Shown here one piece after another: positions 1 to 10,579 of a stretch of DNA of 64,000 nt. This stretch comes from Humulus lupulus (taxonomy: Eukaryota > Streptophyta > Magnoliopsida > Rosales > Cannabaceae): assembly GCF_963169125.1 (NCBI RefSeq), contig NC_084799.1, positions 106,593,143-106,657,142 of the forward strand, written 5' to 3'. Under the pieces are notes generated by a model, which was given only the letters and a program-made list of their open reading frames with translations, searched no databases and was not told where the DNA came from. The position numbers and the translations under genes are program-made. Positions within the stretch are counted from its first letter, which is position 1. Each line of letters starts with the position of its first letter.

Positions 1-1097
1 CTGTTTGTGTCAGAGCAACATGAGTACTAGATTGTGGATCTGAATTCAGCAATTTCAGAAGCTGTTCAAGCTGTTCTTTGCTGAAAATTTAGTTCAGATA
101 AGAGGCTTCGTGTGTAGTTGGAGTTGGACGGTTCTTCTCTCCGCCACCTTTAGTGCTCTTCCAATCAGTCGATTTGCCATGTAACTTCCAGTATGTCTCA
201 CGAGTATGCCTTGGTCTGTTGCAATAATCACACCAAACACGTGCTCAACCATAAAAAGATGGTTGTTTTTCAGAGAAACGAGCAGTGTTAGCATCAGAAA
301 TTAGGGTAGAATTTTCAAGTGGTTCACCTGATTTTTTTCCTAGCATGACATTCCGGTGACTTTCTTCACGCCTAATTTTAGAGAACACTTCGCCTATTGG
401 CGGTAAGGGACGTCTACCAATGATATGTCCACGAACCTCATCAAATTCGACTCTAAGGCCAGCAAGAAATTTGAAGATCCGATCATCCTCCATTTTTTAA
501 GATGGTGAGCGAGATCCTTAGTGCTCTCTCATTCATAGTCATCAAACAAATCAAGATCCTGCCACATTCTCATCAGAGAATTCAAGTACTTTGTCACATC
601 ATCATCTCCTTGTTGAGTTCTTCCAAATTTCAGTTGCAGTTCAAATATTTGGGACTGATTTCCCAAATCTGAATACATTTGGGTCACCTTATCCTATAAT
701 TCTTTTGCTGTGGAAAAACACATATAGTTAGCACTAATATCTTCATTCATAGAATTGACTAACCAGGCCATAATCATGGAGTTTTCAACATCCCAAACAT
801 CATAGTTGGGGCCAGTTTTTTAGGCGTCTTAATGTCTCCACTTAGATAACCAATCTTGCCTCTCCCATGCACTTACATCCTCATTGATTATGATCACTGC
901 AAGAAATTTGCCCCATTCAGTCGTATGGTAGTGATCTAGACAGAGTGGACTATTTTAGTAGCTGCGGTTTGAGAAGTGGCTTTGAGAACAACAGGGATGG
1001 CAGTAGTGGTTTCAGAAATTTCATACATGTTTTTCTGTGGCTAATTGAGACCTAAACAAAAGCTAAAAGGGCTTGGGAAGAACTTGCCTCTGATACC
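1..1097 (-). pseudogene. Copia (Ty1-like) gag relic, antisense, runs off the left edge
   Basis: On the minus strand the frame at 493-245 reads as copia Gag (retrotran_gag/UBN2 family) with the segment GRRPLPPIGEVFSKIRREE, closely resembling the Gag of copia B and copia F further right in this window. Next, near 240-160, comes a zinc-knuckle-like stretch WCDYCNRPRHTRETYW, in which the expected last Cys is Tyr. From 500 to 1080 the minus strand continues as Gag N-terminal sequence broken by stops and frameshifts. A tRNA-Met primer-binding site (minus-strand TGGTATCAGA) lies at 1088-1097, next to the 5' LTR. Protease and later domains would lie left of the window. The copy is degenerate and cannot make Gag. 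Confidence 0.75.
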
Positions 1098-1338
1098 ATA
1101 AAAACTCCGAGGAAAAAATTTGATGTGTTATTTTGATAGAATTAGAGCCTTTAAATAGGCAAATACATGGTATATGACATCTGTCAATATTCTACAAAAT
1201 ATTCTAAACTATTCTAATCTCTAAGAATCAGGAACAAAATTATCTCAACTAGGGAACAAATATCTTTGCTGATAATTAAAAATAATTAAGACTATATTTC
1301 AAATAATTTATATAATTCCAAATCTTTATTGATTTGGT
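1098..1338 (-). repeat. 5' LTR (probably partial) of the left-edge copia relic
   Basis: This AT-rich segment follows the primer-binding site of the gag relic, which places it as that element's 5' LTR. On the + strand it carries GCCTTTAAATAGGC, the kind of promoter box seen in several copia LTRs here. The outer end is unclear because the poly-T of an antisense LINE begins at about 1339. The partner LTR is outside the window. Confidence 0.5.
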
Positions 1339-1912
1339 TCTTTTTTTTTTTTGAAAAAGAGACAGAGGCCTGAAACTGACCCCCTCTCAATAAAATTGAG
1401 AGCCCTTACTTATGGCAGAGGAAAACCCTGGTTACAAAACAAAAACAAAAACAAAACACCAAAACCCCACAACAGGCATCCACCCCCAAAAATTAAAGCC
1501 AAAAATTTCCCCAATCTCTAATAAGATCGAAGAAGGAACCCCCCCTAAACGACTCGGAAACAATTGAGAACAGTTAGAGGGCATACACCAAAGGACGCCA
1601 AACTCAGCTAAGACCTTTCCCCACACCTCCCTTGCAAAATGACACTCCACGAATAAGTGACTAGCTGATTCCCCTGCATTCTTACAACAAATGCACCAAC
1701 TACGGGATAAACAATGATAGGGTCTCCTCCTCTGCAAGTTGTCGTGAACATTTAGACTATTCTTGAAGACCAGCCAACCAAACACTTTAACTTTTGAAGG
1801 AGAGACACTCTTCTACAAAGACTTTGCCCACTTCTCTTCCGAACCCAAGTGAGCATAACTTAACCTCCAAAAGGCATACCTGCAAGAGAATATCTCACTA
1901 GTGTTAGGGGTC
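1339..1912 (-). mobile_element. LINE (L1-like) 3' part, antisense, segment 1 of 2
   Basis: The + strand starts with a poly-T run at 1340-1352, the reverse of a LINE poly(A) tail. It continues into minus-strand coding sequence of the zf-RVT domain that ends plant LINE ORF2, for example VKVFGWLVFKNSLNVHDNL and CICCKNAGESASHLFVECHF. Its tail matches the LINE at 7710-9650. At 1912 the frame is cut by a chromovirus (target duplication GGGTC at 1908-1912) and resumes at 7219. Several frame breaks are present, so it is a dead copy. Confidence 0.8.
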
Positions 1913-2236
1913 TAATAGGAAGTTCCTGTCAAAATGGCATAAAACAGTAGAGAAAAGGAAAAGAAAGGTAGAAGAAAATTCTGAATTGTATTGATTACCA
2001 AGATTTCGAGAGCTTGGTTCTCTCCAAATAGGTATTAAACCTTCACAAAATACTTGACAACCTCTCCTCTCTACAGACCAGCCTTTTCACTCTAATAGAC
2101 TAGGAAAATACGGTGCACTCACCCATACTCTAATACAACTCAAATAACTAACTCTTAGTTTTTATCCCCTGCTGCAACCCCACTAGTATTCTTCTTGTGC
2201 TTCCTAGAATACACATAAGTAAGGGGAGGACTATCA
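1913..2236 (-). repeat. 3' LTR of chromovirus 1
   Basis: 324 bp, ending in CTATCA on the + strand. The outer end reads TAATAGG where the partner LTR has TGATAGG, so the terminal TG has become TA. The + strand sequence ATACCCCCGGCC immediately inside is the reverse of a purine-rich tract, as expected for second-strand priming. Confidence 0.9.
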
Positions 2237-3162
2237 ATACCCCCGGCCAAAAGTCTCACCTTGTCCTCAAGGTGGAAATGAGGGAATTGCTTCTGTATGA
2301 CCTGAAAATCTTCCCAAGTAGCCTCAAATTCAGGAAGGTTGACCCATTTGATGAGAGCTTGCGGCTGAATCTTGTGTGTTCCCGGACGAAAGTCAAGGAC
2401 ATCTTCAGATTCCAATATCCATTCCAGTTCTGTTGTCAACCCAGGAGGAAGACTAGTAGCCTGCTGTTGTGGCCCGAGTGCTGCCCGTAGAATAGAGACA
2501 TGGAAAACAGGTTGGATGATAGCCTGTGGTGGGAGCTTGAGGCGGTAGGCAGCTGCCCCAACTCGTGCCAGCACTGGAAATGGGCCAAAAAAACGAGACA
2601 ACTTCTCATTGTGATGTTTGGCCACCGATCTTTGACGATATGGTCGAAGCTTCACATAAACCAAATTGCCAACTTTGAACTCAACATCCCGACGTTTACG
2701 ATTAGCCTGAACTTTCATCCGCTGCTGAGCTCGCTGAAGGTTTTCTTTCAACAAGGAAAGAATGTCATCCCGCTCGTGTAGGTGCTGTTCTACTGCTGAG
2801 ACCGGAGTTGTGGCTACTTCAAAGCGAATCAGTGGAGGGGGGTCACGATGATAAAGAGCTCGGAAAAGAGTCATGCCAGCTGAAGAATGAAACGAAGTAT
2901 TGTACCAATACTCAGCCCATGAGAGCCATTTAGACCATTGACGAGGTTTAGACCCAACAAAATAGCGGAGGTAAGTCTCTAAACCCCGGTTGACTACCTC
3001 AGTTTGTCCATCTAATTGTGGGTGGTAAGCGGTACTATGTTTCAGCAGAGTGCCTTGCAAACGAAAGAGCTCCTTCCAAAAAGCACTAAGGAAGATCTTG
3101 TCCCTATCCAAAACAATCAAGCGAGGCACACCATGTAACTTCACAATCTCACGAGTAAACAC
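2155..3162 (-). pseudogene. Chromovirus 1 integrase core and chromodomain
   Basis: This open stretch carries the second half of a Ty3-type integrase: [18 protein letters not shown], the region of the catalytic Glu, preceded by a DRDK motif. Then come the GPF/Y-like module ([19 protein letters not shown]) and a C-terminal chromodomain ([18 protein letters not shown]), the mark of chromoviruses. Chromodomains are thought to steer integration to particular chromatin. The upstream integrase zinc-finger part is in another frame at 3834-3214, so the protein is broken. The end of the frame runs into the LTR. Confidence 0.85.
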
Positions 3163-3213
3163 CTCAGCAACTGTAATGGCAGAATAAGGATGGCGAAGAG
3201 GGATAAAATGATC

Positions 3214-4895
3214 TTATGTGCTTAAACGATCCACCACCACGAGAATTGAATCAAAGCCATTTGAAGGTGGTAACCCCTCTATAAAATCCATGGAAATATC
3301 TTCCCAAACTTGTGTCGGAATAGGGAGTGGTTGGAGTAGCCCGGCTGGGGATTGAGCCATGTATTTATTCTGTTGGCAAACTGAGCATTCCGCAACAAAT
3401 TTCTGGACATCCTTCCTCACACCAGGCCAATACAAGTCTGCAGCCACTCTTTGAAATGTCTTGAAAGTACTCGAATGTCCTCCCATATTACTGCTGTGAT
3501 ATTCCTGAAGGAACAAAGGAATAAATGGTGAAGTAGAGGGCAAAACCAGCCGCCCTTTAAAGCGAAGAACACCATGATGCAACGAATACCCCCCACCATC
3601 GCGGCCTGAGTTTAAATCCTGGACCACCTTGCCAAGCATAGGATCGGATGCAATATGAGCTTGCAAATCTGGAATAGACACCACACTTGGAACAGAAATG
3701 GCAGCAAGGGCAGGTGCGTGAGGAATCCGAGATAAGGCGTCTACTGCCTTGTTCTCTAATCCTGGCCTATATTGTATCTCAAAGTCGTACTCGAGCAGTT
3801 TTGTTAGCCACTTTTGATGCTCCGAAGCCACCAATCATTGTTCCAGCAAGTACTTTAAACTACGCTGATCCGTACGCACTAAAAACCTTCGCCCCAACAA
3901 GTATGGATGCCATTTTTGAATTGCGAGCACAATGGCCATCAGCTCTCTCATAAATTGACTTGGCGCTCGCCCGCGGGGATGGAGCCTTGCTGTAAAAGGC
4001 GATTGGGCGCTAATTTTGCATGAGATCAGCCCCTAAACCTGATCCGGAAGCATCAGCCTCCACCATAAATGGTGCTGAAAAATCAAGGAGAGCTAACACC
4101 GACACGAAACACATGGCATCTTTGAGCTTGTCAAAAGCTTCTTGTGCTATTGGGGACCAGCAGAAGGCATCCTTGCGTAGCTGATCTGTCAAAGGTCATG
4201 CTAACTCTCCATACCCCTTAGCAAACTTTCTATAATAACCAGTGAGACCGAGAAATCCCCGCAGCTCTTTGATGGATTTTGGGGCCGGCCAACTAGTCAT
4301 AGCTTGCAGCTTGCTTGGATCGGCTAATACTCCTTGAGCTGAAATGATGTGACCCAAATATTCCACTTGAGATTGAGCGAACATACACTTTTTTTTATTG
4401 GCATAAAGGCGATGTTGTTGCAGCTTGGCCAACACTTGCTCTAAGTGTTGCAAATGCTCCTCCAAGGATGCACTATACACAAGTATGTCATCAAAGAACA
4501 CCAGCACACTTTCGTAGAAAGTCCCGAAATACTTCGTTCATGAGAGCTTGAAATGTCGCCGGAGCATTGGTGAGACCGAATGGCATGACAAGGAACTCAT
4601 AGTGTCCTTCATGAGTACGAAAAGCTGTTTTCTCTACGTCCCGAGCAGCTACACGGATTTGGTGGTAACCGGACTTCAAGTCCAGCTTAGAAAACACTTG
4701 AGCTCTGTGTAATTCATCTAACAATTCATCAATGACAGGGATAGGAAATTTAGCAGCGACCGTCTCTCTATTTAAGGCCCGGTAATCGACGCAAAATCTC
4801 CAACTCCCATCTTTCTTTTTCACCAAGAGAACCGGACTGGAAAACAGACTTGTACTAGGTTGTACAATACCAAATTGAAGCATTTCATAGACCAA
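3214..4895 (-). pseudogene. Chromovirus 1 reverse transcriptase, RNase H and integrase N-terminus, fragmented
   Basis: Reading on the minus strand from 4895: RT begins with [20 protein letters not shown], continues through [21 protein letters not shown] and reaches the catalytic FFDD box ([13 protein letters not shown]) near 4500. Frame shifts occur around 4500 and 4195. RNase H follows (4192-4010, with [19 protein letters not shown]), then a broken stretch, then the integrase zinc-binding part (3834-3214, with CSVCQQNKY). At least four frame breaks are visible. The active-site residues that can be read are intact, so the copy died by stops and shifts rather than loss of its core motifs. Confidence 0.85.
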
Positions 4896-5258
4896 TCGCT
4901 CTATCTCATCTTTTTGTGCGTGAGCATATCGATATGGACGAACCGAAATCGGACCAGCCCCTTCTCGAAGGGTAATCAGCTACTCTCGGGAACGTGTCGG
5001 AGGTAACCCGGGAGGCATAGAAAAAACTGAGCTGTACTGATGGAGAAGGTCAAGTACGGTCTAAGGTAGACGCTCGATTAGCTCCGGGGGTGCTGCTGCC
5101 AAAACTCCAAGGTGCACCCAAAATCCATAACCCTCTTGCTCCACTGTGTGAAACATAGCCTTGAGAGTTATTGGTGACTTACACAAACTGGGATCCCCTT
5201 GTAAAGTGACTCAAGCTCCGCCCATTTGAAACTTCATTACCATGGTTTTCCAATTAAC

Positions 5259-6869
5259 TTAGATGTTCCCCAATGTTTCCAGCCATTTGACACCAAGAAC
5301 CACATCCATATCGCCAAGTTCCAAGGGCAAAAAATCGATAACTACCTTGAGGGACCCCAAATCCAATTCAACCTGAGCACAAATTCCCTTCGTACGAACC
5401 TTAGCACCTGTGTCCAGCAAGATTCCATAACAAGAAGTGGTAGTGATTGGTATTTCAGAGGCCGAAACAACATCCATAGATATGAAATTATGAGAAGCCC
5501 CACTATCTATCAATACCGTGACTGGTCGCTGTCCGATACGGCCAGCCAATTTCATGGTATGAGAGGATGAGAAACCAGCTAGTGAGTGAAGTGATAACAT
5601 GGCCAGTGTTTCTTCGGTCGCCATTATTTCCTCCGAGTTTGGACTCGCTGGCGGTGAATTGGTAGGCGAGTTGAGGTCTTCCTCATCAGTAATTAACATG
5701 ACTTGTAAGGATTTTTTTTCACATTGATGCACACGATAATATTTCTTATCACACTTGAAGCAAACCCCACGAGCTCTCTTTTCATGGTACTCGGCTTCAG
5801 ACATCCGAAGGGAGGACGGCAAGGCTGGCATCGTTCTGGTGGTGACCGTGGTCGGAGAAGACGATGCGATAGATGAAGGTGATGAAACGAGGGAAAACAA
5901 TTTGTGGCTAAATGGGTTAATCGTGGATCTGGAGGAGGTGAGTGGGCTAAGGTTGGGTTTAGTGTTTGGGCTTTTCGTGGGTTGGGCCGTAACCTGAGCT
6001 GCAGCAAAAAATTGTTGGCCCTCTATTCGCTGGGCCGTTTCCATAATTTGGGCTAGGCCCGTGGGTTGCAGTATATGGATTGAGGCCTTAATTTCTTCTT
6101 TCAAACCCTTAATAAAACTCCCTTCTAGAATATGTTCGGGTACATCGGGGACCCGAGACGCCAATGCTTCCCACTTCACCCTGTACTCCCTCACCGTCGC
6201 CTCTTGCCATATTGAAAGAAGTTCCTCCGATATCGAGCCCACCAGAATCGCCCAGATCCGAGAAAGCAGCTGGTGTTTCATCGCTGCCCAAGAACCAGTC
6301 AGTCGCCGTTTGTTTTCCCACTGAAACCAAGTCGGAGCATCTCCTTCCAATCCAATAATGGCTGCCTCCAACATCTAAATCTCAGTTAAGTGATTCAGAG
6401 GAAAATATCTCTCCACTCTAAACACCCAGCCATCGGGGTTGTCTCCTGAGAACAAGGGCAGCTCCATTCTCGGCGGTCGATAATCTCGTCCATACGTCGG
6501 AGCAAACGGATTTGCTGTAGGTGTCGTTCTCGGCATCGATTGAACACTGGGTGACGCCTGAGCCGACTTGGAATGGAACTCTCCATCCTCAGCCTGCTTC
6601 TCCTGATCTATACTTGCAGCGGTGGTCTCCATTGATGGCCGAACCTGTGATTGAAGCAGCTGGAATATCTTAGACACCTGGCCAGCCAACAAGTCCTGCT
6701 TCTTCTCCATGGATGGAATCTTTTGAACATCTTCTTTCATCAGGTCGATATCCTTGGGAAGTTGATGAAATTCTGATCGCACCTCTGTGATTTCTCGCCT
6801 GAGGTCCGCTTGAACCAGCTCCATTTTCTCCTCCATCACGTCGACTTGAGCATCCTTCTTTGGCCCCAT
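5259..6869 (-). pseudogene. Chromovirus 1 Gag and protease
   Basis: Two abutting minus-strand frames (6869-6375 and 6374-5259) are separated by a stop at 6375-6377. The first starts MGPKKDAQVDVMEEKMELVQ and looks coiled-coil rich. Together they give the Ty3 Gag core (WFQWENKRRLTGSW), a zinc-knuckle-like CFKCDKKYYRVHQC, and an aspartic protease with the active site VTVLIDSGASHNFIS. Gag forms the particle and the protease matures it. The frame fails beyond 5259, where the link to RT is degenerate. Confidence 0.85.
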
Positions 6870-6895
6870 TGAATCCTACGGCTCTGATACCAATT

Positions 6896-7218
6896 TGATA
6901 GGAACTTCCTGTCAAAATGGCATAAAACAGTAGAGATAAGGAAAAGAAAGGTAGAAGAAAATTCTGAATTGTATTGATTACCAAGATTTCGAGAGCTTGG
7001 TTCTCTCCAAATAGATATTAAACCTTTACAAAATACTTGACAACCTCTCCTCTCTCAGACCAGCCTTTTTTTTCGAATAGACTAGGAAAATACGATGCAC
7101 TCACCCATACTCTAATACAACTCAAATAACTAACTCTTAGTTTTTATCCCCTGCTGCAACCCCATTGGTATTATTCTTGTGCTTCCTAGAATACACATAA
7201 GTGAGGGGAAGTCTATCA
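6896..7218 (-). repeat. 5' LTR of chromovirus 1, with primer-binding site
   Basis: 323 bp with termini TGATAGG and CTATCA on the + strand. The adjoining inside sequence 6881-6894 (GGCTCTGATACCAA) is the reverse of a TGGTATCAGAGCC primer-binding site, matching the 3' end of initiator tRNA-Met. It is flanked on the outside by the target duplication GGGTC (7219-7223). Confidence 0.9.
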
Positions 7219-7705
7219 GGGTCCATGCCCTCCTGTCCTCTAAAATTGCCGGCAAAGTCACCGTCTCTAACAGCTGTAGCAACTGAGTGAGATTGGGAAT
7301 CTCCCTATCAAATAGATTCTTTCTGAAACGCAAATCCTACCCCAGGATTTCCAAACCTTCCTCACCCCCAAAAACCACCAAATCCTTAATCAAACAATTA
7401 CCGACCATGGAAATCGTAAATAAGTCTGGAAATTGAAGCTTTAAAGGAACATCGTTAATCCAAACATCCTCCCAAAATCAAATTCGGTCCCCTTCCCAAC
7501 CTTGAACCTAACCAACTGTAAGTACTCCTCATAAAGAGACGAAATATCTTTCCAGGGACCACGAACAGACAAACTCCCTCCTCTACCAGTATCCCAAAAA
7601 CCTCCATCCCCCCCATACCTACTCTTCACCACTCTATGCCACAAATAGCTGTTTTCCAACGAAAACCGCCACAGCCATTTAAGGGTTCGAGGGGCCTTCA
7701 TCAAG
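7219..7705 (-). mobile_element. LINE (L1-like), antisense, segment 2 of 2
   Basis: This continues the LINE interrupted at 1912. The minus strand reads LRFRKNLFDREIPNLTQLLQ and, further 5', LKWLWRFSLENSYLWHRVVK, both typical of the region between RT and zf-RVT in plant LINE ORF2. The same segments occur, about as degenerate, in the + strand LINE at 7710-9650. The 5' part is missing: at about 7705 the sequence meets the second LINE head to head. Confidence 0.75.
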
Positions 7706-7709
7706 GGGG

Positions 7710-9650
7710 AAAATTTAAGGGTTCAAGGGGCCCTTGTCAAGGGGTTCCTTGTCTCCTTGTTCACATTGGTGGTGGATGTCCTAGGAAGAATGGTTGATAA
7801 GGCTAAAAGCATTTCGGCCTTTAGAGGTTTTATAGTGGGCAATGATAAAGTTGAGGTTAGCCATCTTTAGTTTGCTGGCGATACGATCTTTGTTAACGAT
7901 GAGGAGTCCTTATTAGTGCTCCTTGATATCCCGAAGGTATTTAGTGTTGTGTATGAGTTATCTATTTATTTGCAGAAATGGCAGTTGTTGGGAATTAACC
8001 TGGTTGAGGGGATAGTGGACCATTGAGCCAGAGAGATCGACTATGAAGTGGGTCAGTGGCCTATGAAGTATTTGGGCTTACCTTTGGGGGCGTCCCCTCA
8101 CTCCAAAGTTTTTTGGGAGCTTGTTGTTTCGAGGTGTGCTAAACAGTTTGATGGGTGGAAGAGTATTTTTCTGTCACAGGGGTGGCAGGTTGACTCTTAT
8201 TCAATCAATTTTGTCTTCTATTTCGGTGTATTACATGTCGCTCTTTCGTATTCCTAAGATAGTGATGGGGATTCTTGAGAAGTTGATGTGAGACTTTCAG
8301 TGGTAAGGAATGGATCATTCTGTGGCTGATCGCCTTGTCTCTTGGCAAGAAGTTTGTAAATCTCTTAGCCATGGTGGTCTTAGTATCGGAAATTTGGAGA
8401 TGAGGAACAAGGCATTTCTTATGAAATAGTTATGGCTGTTCCCTTTAGAGAGGAAGACCCTGTGGCATAGGGTGGTGAAGAGTAGGCATGGGGCAGGTGG
8501 TGGCCATTGGGATACTGGTAGAGTGAGGTTGTTCAGTTCGAGGTCCTTGGAGAGATATCTCAGCTTTGTATGATGATTATAGTTAGTTGGTCAGTTTCAA
8601 GGTGGGGAAGGGGTATAGGATTCACTTTTGGGAGGATGTTTGGATTTGTGATGTTTCTTTACAGTCTTAATTCCTTGATTTATTTTTGTTGTCCTTGGCC
8701 GACAACTGCTCGATTAAAGATTTAGCTGTCTCGGGAGGTGAAGGGAGTTCGGGTGGTCTAGGGTGGGACCTGCGTTTCTGGAGGAATTTGTTTGATAGGG
8801 AGGTTTCTAGCTTGGCTCCGTTGTTACAATTGCTTCAACATGTTGCTTTGTCGTCGATTTTGGAGGATAGCAAGCTCTGAATTCCAGACGTTAGTGGAAT
8901 GTTCTCTTGTAAGTCTGCCTTTCAAAGATTGAGCTACGCTCATTTGGGTCTGGAGGAGATTTGGGCTAAGCAATTGTGTAAGAGTGTTTCTCCTTCCAAA
9001 GTTAAAGTATTTGGCTGGTTGCTCTTCATTGATAAATTAAATGTCCATGTTAACTTGTGGAGGAGAAGACCCTTTCACTCTTTATCGCCAAATTGGTGTG
9101 TGTGCTGTAAGAATGAAGGGGAGTCAGCTTGACATTTATTCCTGGAGTGTAGTTTTGCTAGGGAGGTGTGTTTTAAAGTGCTTGCCGAGTTTGGGGTCTT
9201 TTTGGTGTATGCCCTCCTCCTGTTCTCAATTGTTCCTGTGCCATTTAGAGGGAGGTAAGAGGGTGGCTCGTTTGTGGCTGAGTACTCTGTTGGCGACCTT
9301 TTGGGCAATTTGGCTTGAAAGAAATAGTAGGATTTTTGAAGTCGTTTTTTGTTCAGTGGAGATTATTTGGGATAAGATCAAGTTTTGGGTTGCTACTTGG
9401 GTGTATAGATCAAGAGGTTTTGAGGGGGTTTCTTTTTTGTATCTATGTAGGGAGTGGGGTAGTTTGTGGCTTTAACGGCTATTGGGGAGTGTGGGGTGTT
9501 TTTCGTGCTTTTTGTTTGGTCTTGTTTTTTTTTTTTTTTTTGTGTGATGCACGGATTTCCTCCGGGCTCTCAATATATTTGAGAGGAGAGGAGGCCAGGT
9601 CAGTCTAAGATAGACCTCTGTCTCTTTTTCAAAAAATAAAAATATAGGAA
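7710..9650 (+). mobile_element. LINE (L1-like) ORF2 C-terminal half, sense, degenerate
   Basis: The + strand carries the late RT region (FTLVVDVLGRMVDKAKSIS, then FAGDTIF where FADD is expected), MKYLGLPLGASPHSKVFW, LRFWRNLFDREVSSLAPLLQ and a zf-RVT domain (VKVFGWLLFIDKLNVHVNL, CVCCKNEGESA). It ends in a T-rich and then A-rich tail near 9640-9650. Stops interrupt it, including inside the catalytic box region. It is 5' truncated, as is usual for LINEs, and belongs to the same family as the antisense LINE at 1339-1912 and 7219-7705. Confidence 0.8.
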
Positions 9651-9935
9651 TAGCCTTTAAATAGGCAGAATACAAAGGTATATTCTAGGTATAAACTAAT
9701 GTATACATTAATTACATCTTAGCTGTAAAACACTAACTAATGAACTATAAAACACTAACAAATAATTCAGATTATTTCTCCAGTTTTCTATCTGGATCAC
9801 TCAAAAGAATACACATAGTACTTGTGGATATGTAGGCATAATAATGGAATTCATAAAAAATGTAGAGCTAGGCATGTACATTGCTAAATAAATTAAATAC
9901 TAAGAAAATCTCAAAAATGTTGTCATTGAAGTACG
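9651..9935. other. Gene-free AT-rich stretch, possible LTR remnant
   Basis: No coding sequence is apparent. The start contains AGCCTTTAAATAGGCAGAATACA, which resembles the promoter box of the copia LTR at 1098-1338, so this may be a remnant of a copia LTR. I found no matching ends or target duplication. Confidence 0.3.
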
Positions 9936-10260
9936 ATAGAAGAACCACAGACTGCTTTTGTGGCTGGTAGGCAAATGTTAGATGGTATTTTAATTGCTAA
10001 TGAGTTAGTGCAAGAATATAGGCAAAAAAAGAGTAATCTATAAAGTGGATTTGAGAAAGCCTATGATCTTGTTGAATGTCAGGTTTTAGATTTTATGATG
10101 GAAAAAAAGAACTTTGGGAGGAAGTGGATAGAAGGGTGCTTGAGATTTATATATTATTCAGTTTCCATTAATGGGAGACCGAGGGGTAAGGTTTAGGGAT
10201 CTAAGGAGTTAAGACTAGTGGATAAGTTCAGAGTGGGAAGAAACAAAGTTTCAGTAACCT
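9936..10260 (+). mobile_element. LINE 3 reverse transcriptase, segment 1 of 2
   Basis: The + strand reads TAFVAGRQMLDGILIANELV and FEKAYDLVE, the conserved start of plant LINE RT (a GRQ...D....NE block, then an FEKAYD catalytic region). The frame runs on to VTYLQ at 10252-10268, where it is cut by a Mutator-like element. The next residues, FADD, are found at the other side of that element. A stop and other changes show that the LINE was already degenerate. Confidence 0.8.
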
Positions 10261-10269
10261 ATTTACAAT
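10261..10269. repeat. Left target-site duplication of the Mutator-like element
   Basis: ATTTACAAT here and ATAAACAAT at 18651-18659 match at 7 of 9 positions. Nine-base duplications are usual for Mutator elements. Confidence 0.65.
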
Positions 10270-10352
10270 GGGAAATTTCACTTTTTATCTCTAATAATAC
10301 CTAATATTACCAAAAAATCCCAACATTAATAATATTTTCAAATTAATGCTAA
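10270..10352 (+). repeat. Left terminal inverted repeat of the Mutator-like element
   Basis: It starts GGGAAATTTCACTTTTTATC and is identical over 83 bp to the reverse complement of 18568-18650. Beyond this point the two ends are still similar (TTTCCTCCC against TTTTCCCTCC) for about 15 bp more. Confidence 0.95.
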
Positions 10353-10579
10353 ACTTTCCTCCCATACCCAAAATACCCATCCCATTATATCAAAAATTCA
10401 CAAAACCTTCTCTTCCACTCTCCTCCCTCTCTCTCTCTAATTCTCACGAAATCTCCATAAAACCTACAATTTTGTATAATTTTCTTGTCAAAATCATTGT
10501 TAGTTATCTCCATTGTTTCTGTGAATTCGTTAATATCAAAGGCAACATCTATTTTGAGAGTTTTTGGAGGAGAAAAACC

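Larger units (their letters stand above)
1913..7218 (-). mobile_element. Chromovirus 1 (Ty3/gypsy LTR retrotransposon), complete but dead
   Basis: A full-length Ty3-type element lies between LTRs at 1913-2236 and 6896-7218. The 5-bp target duplication GGGTC is at 1908-1912 and 7219-7223. The order on the minus strand is 5' LTR, tRNA-Met primer-binding site, gag, protease, RT, RNase H, integrase with chromodomain, polypurine-like stretch, 3' LTR. By eye the two LTRs differ at about 5% of positions, so the insertion is old. The LTRs are short (about 323 bp). I cannot assign the clade within chromoviruses. It is inserted in an antisense LINE. Confidence 0.9.

Noticed and set aside
5226..5570. 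114-codon + frame opposite chromovirus 1 protease
   Set aside because: Shadow frame of the antisense protease coding sequence.
9651..9935. Possible upstream tRNA ligase exon between LINEs
   Set aside because: No open, conserved segment with splice sites; AT-rich and partly LTR-like.
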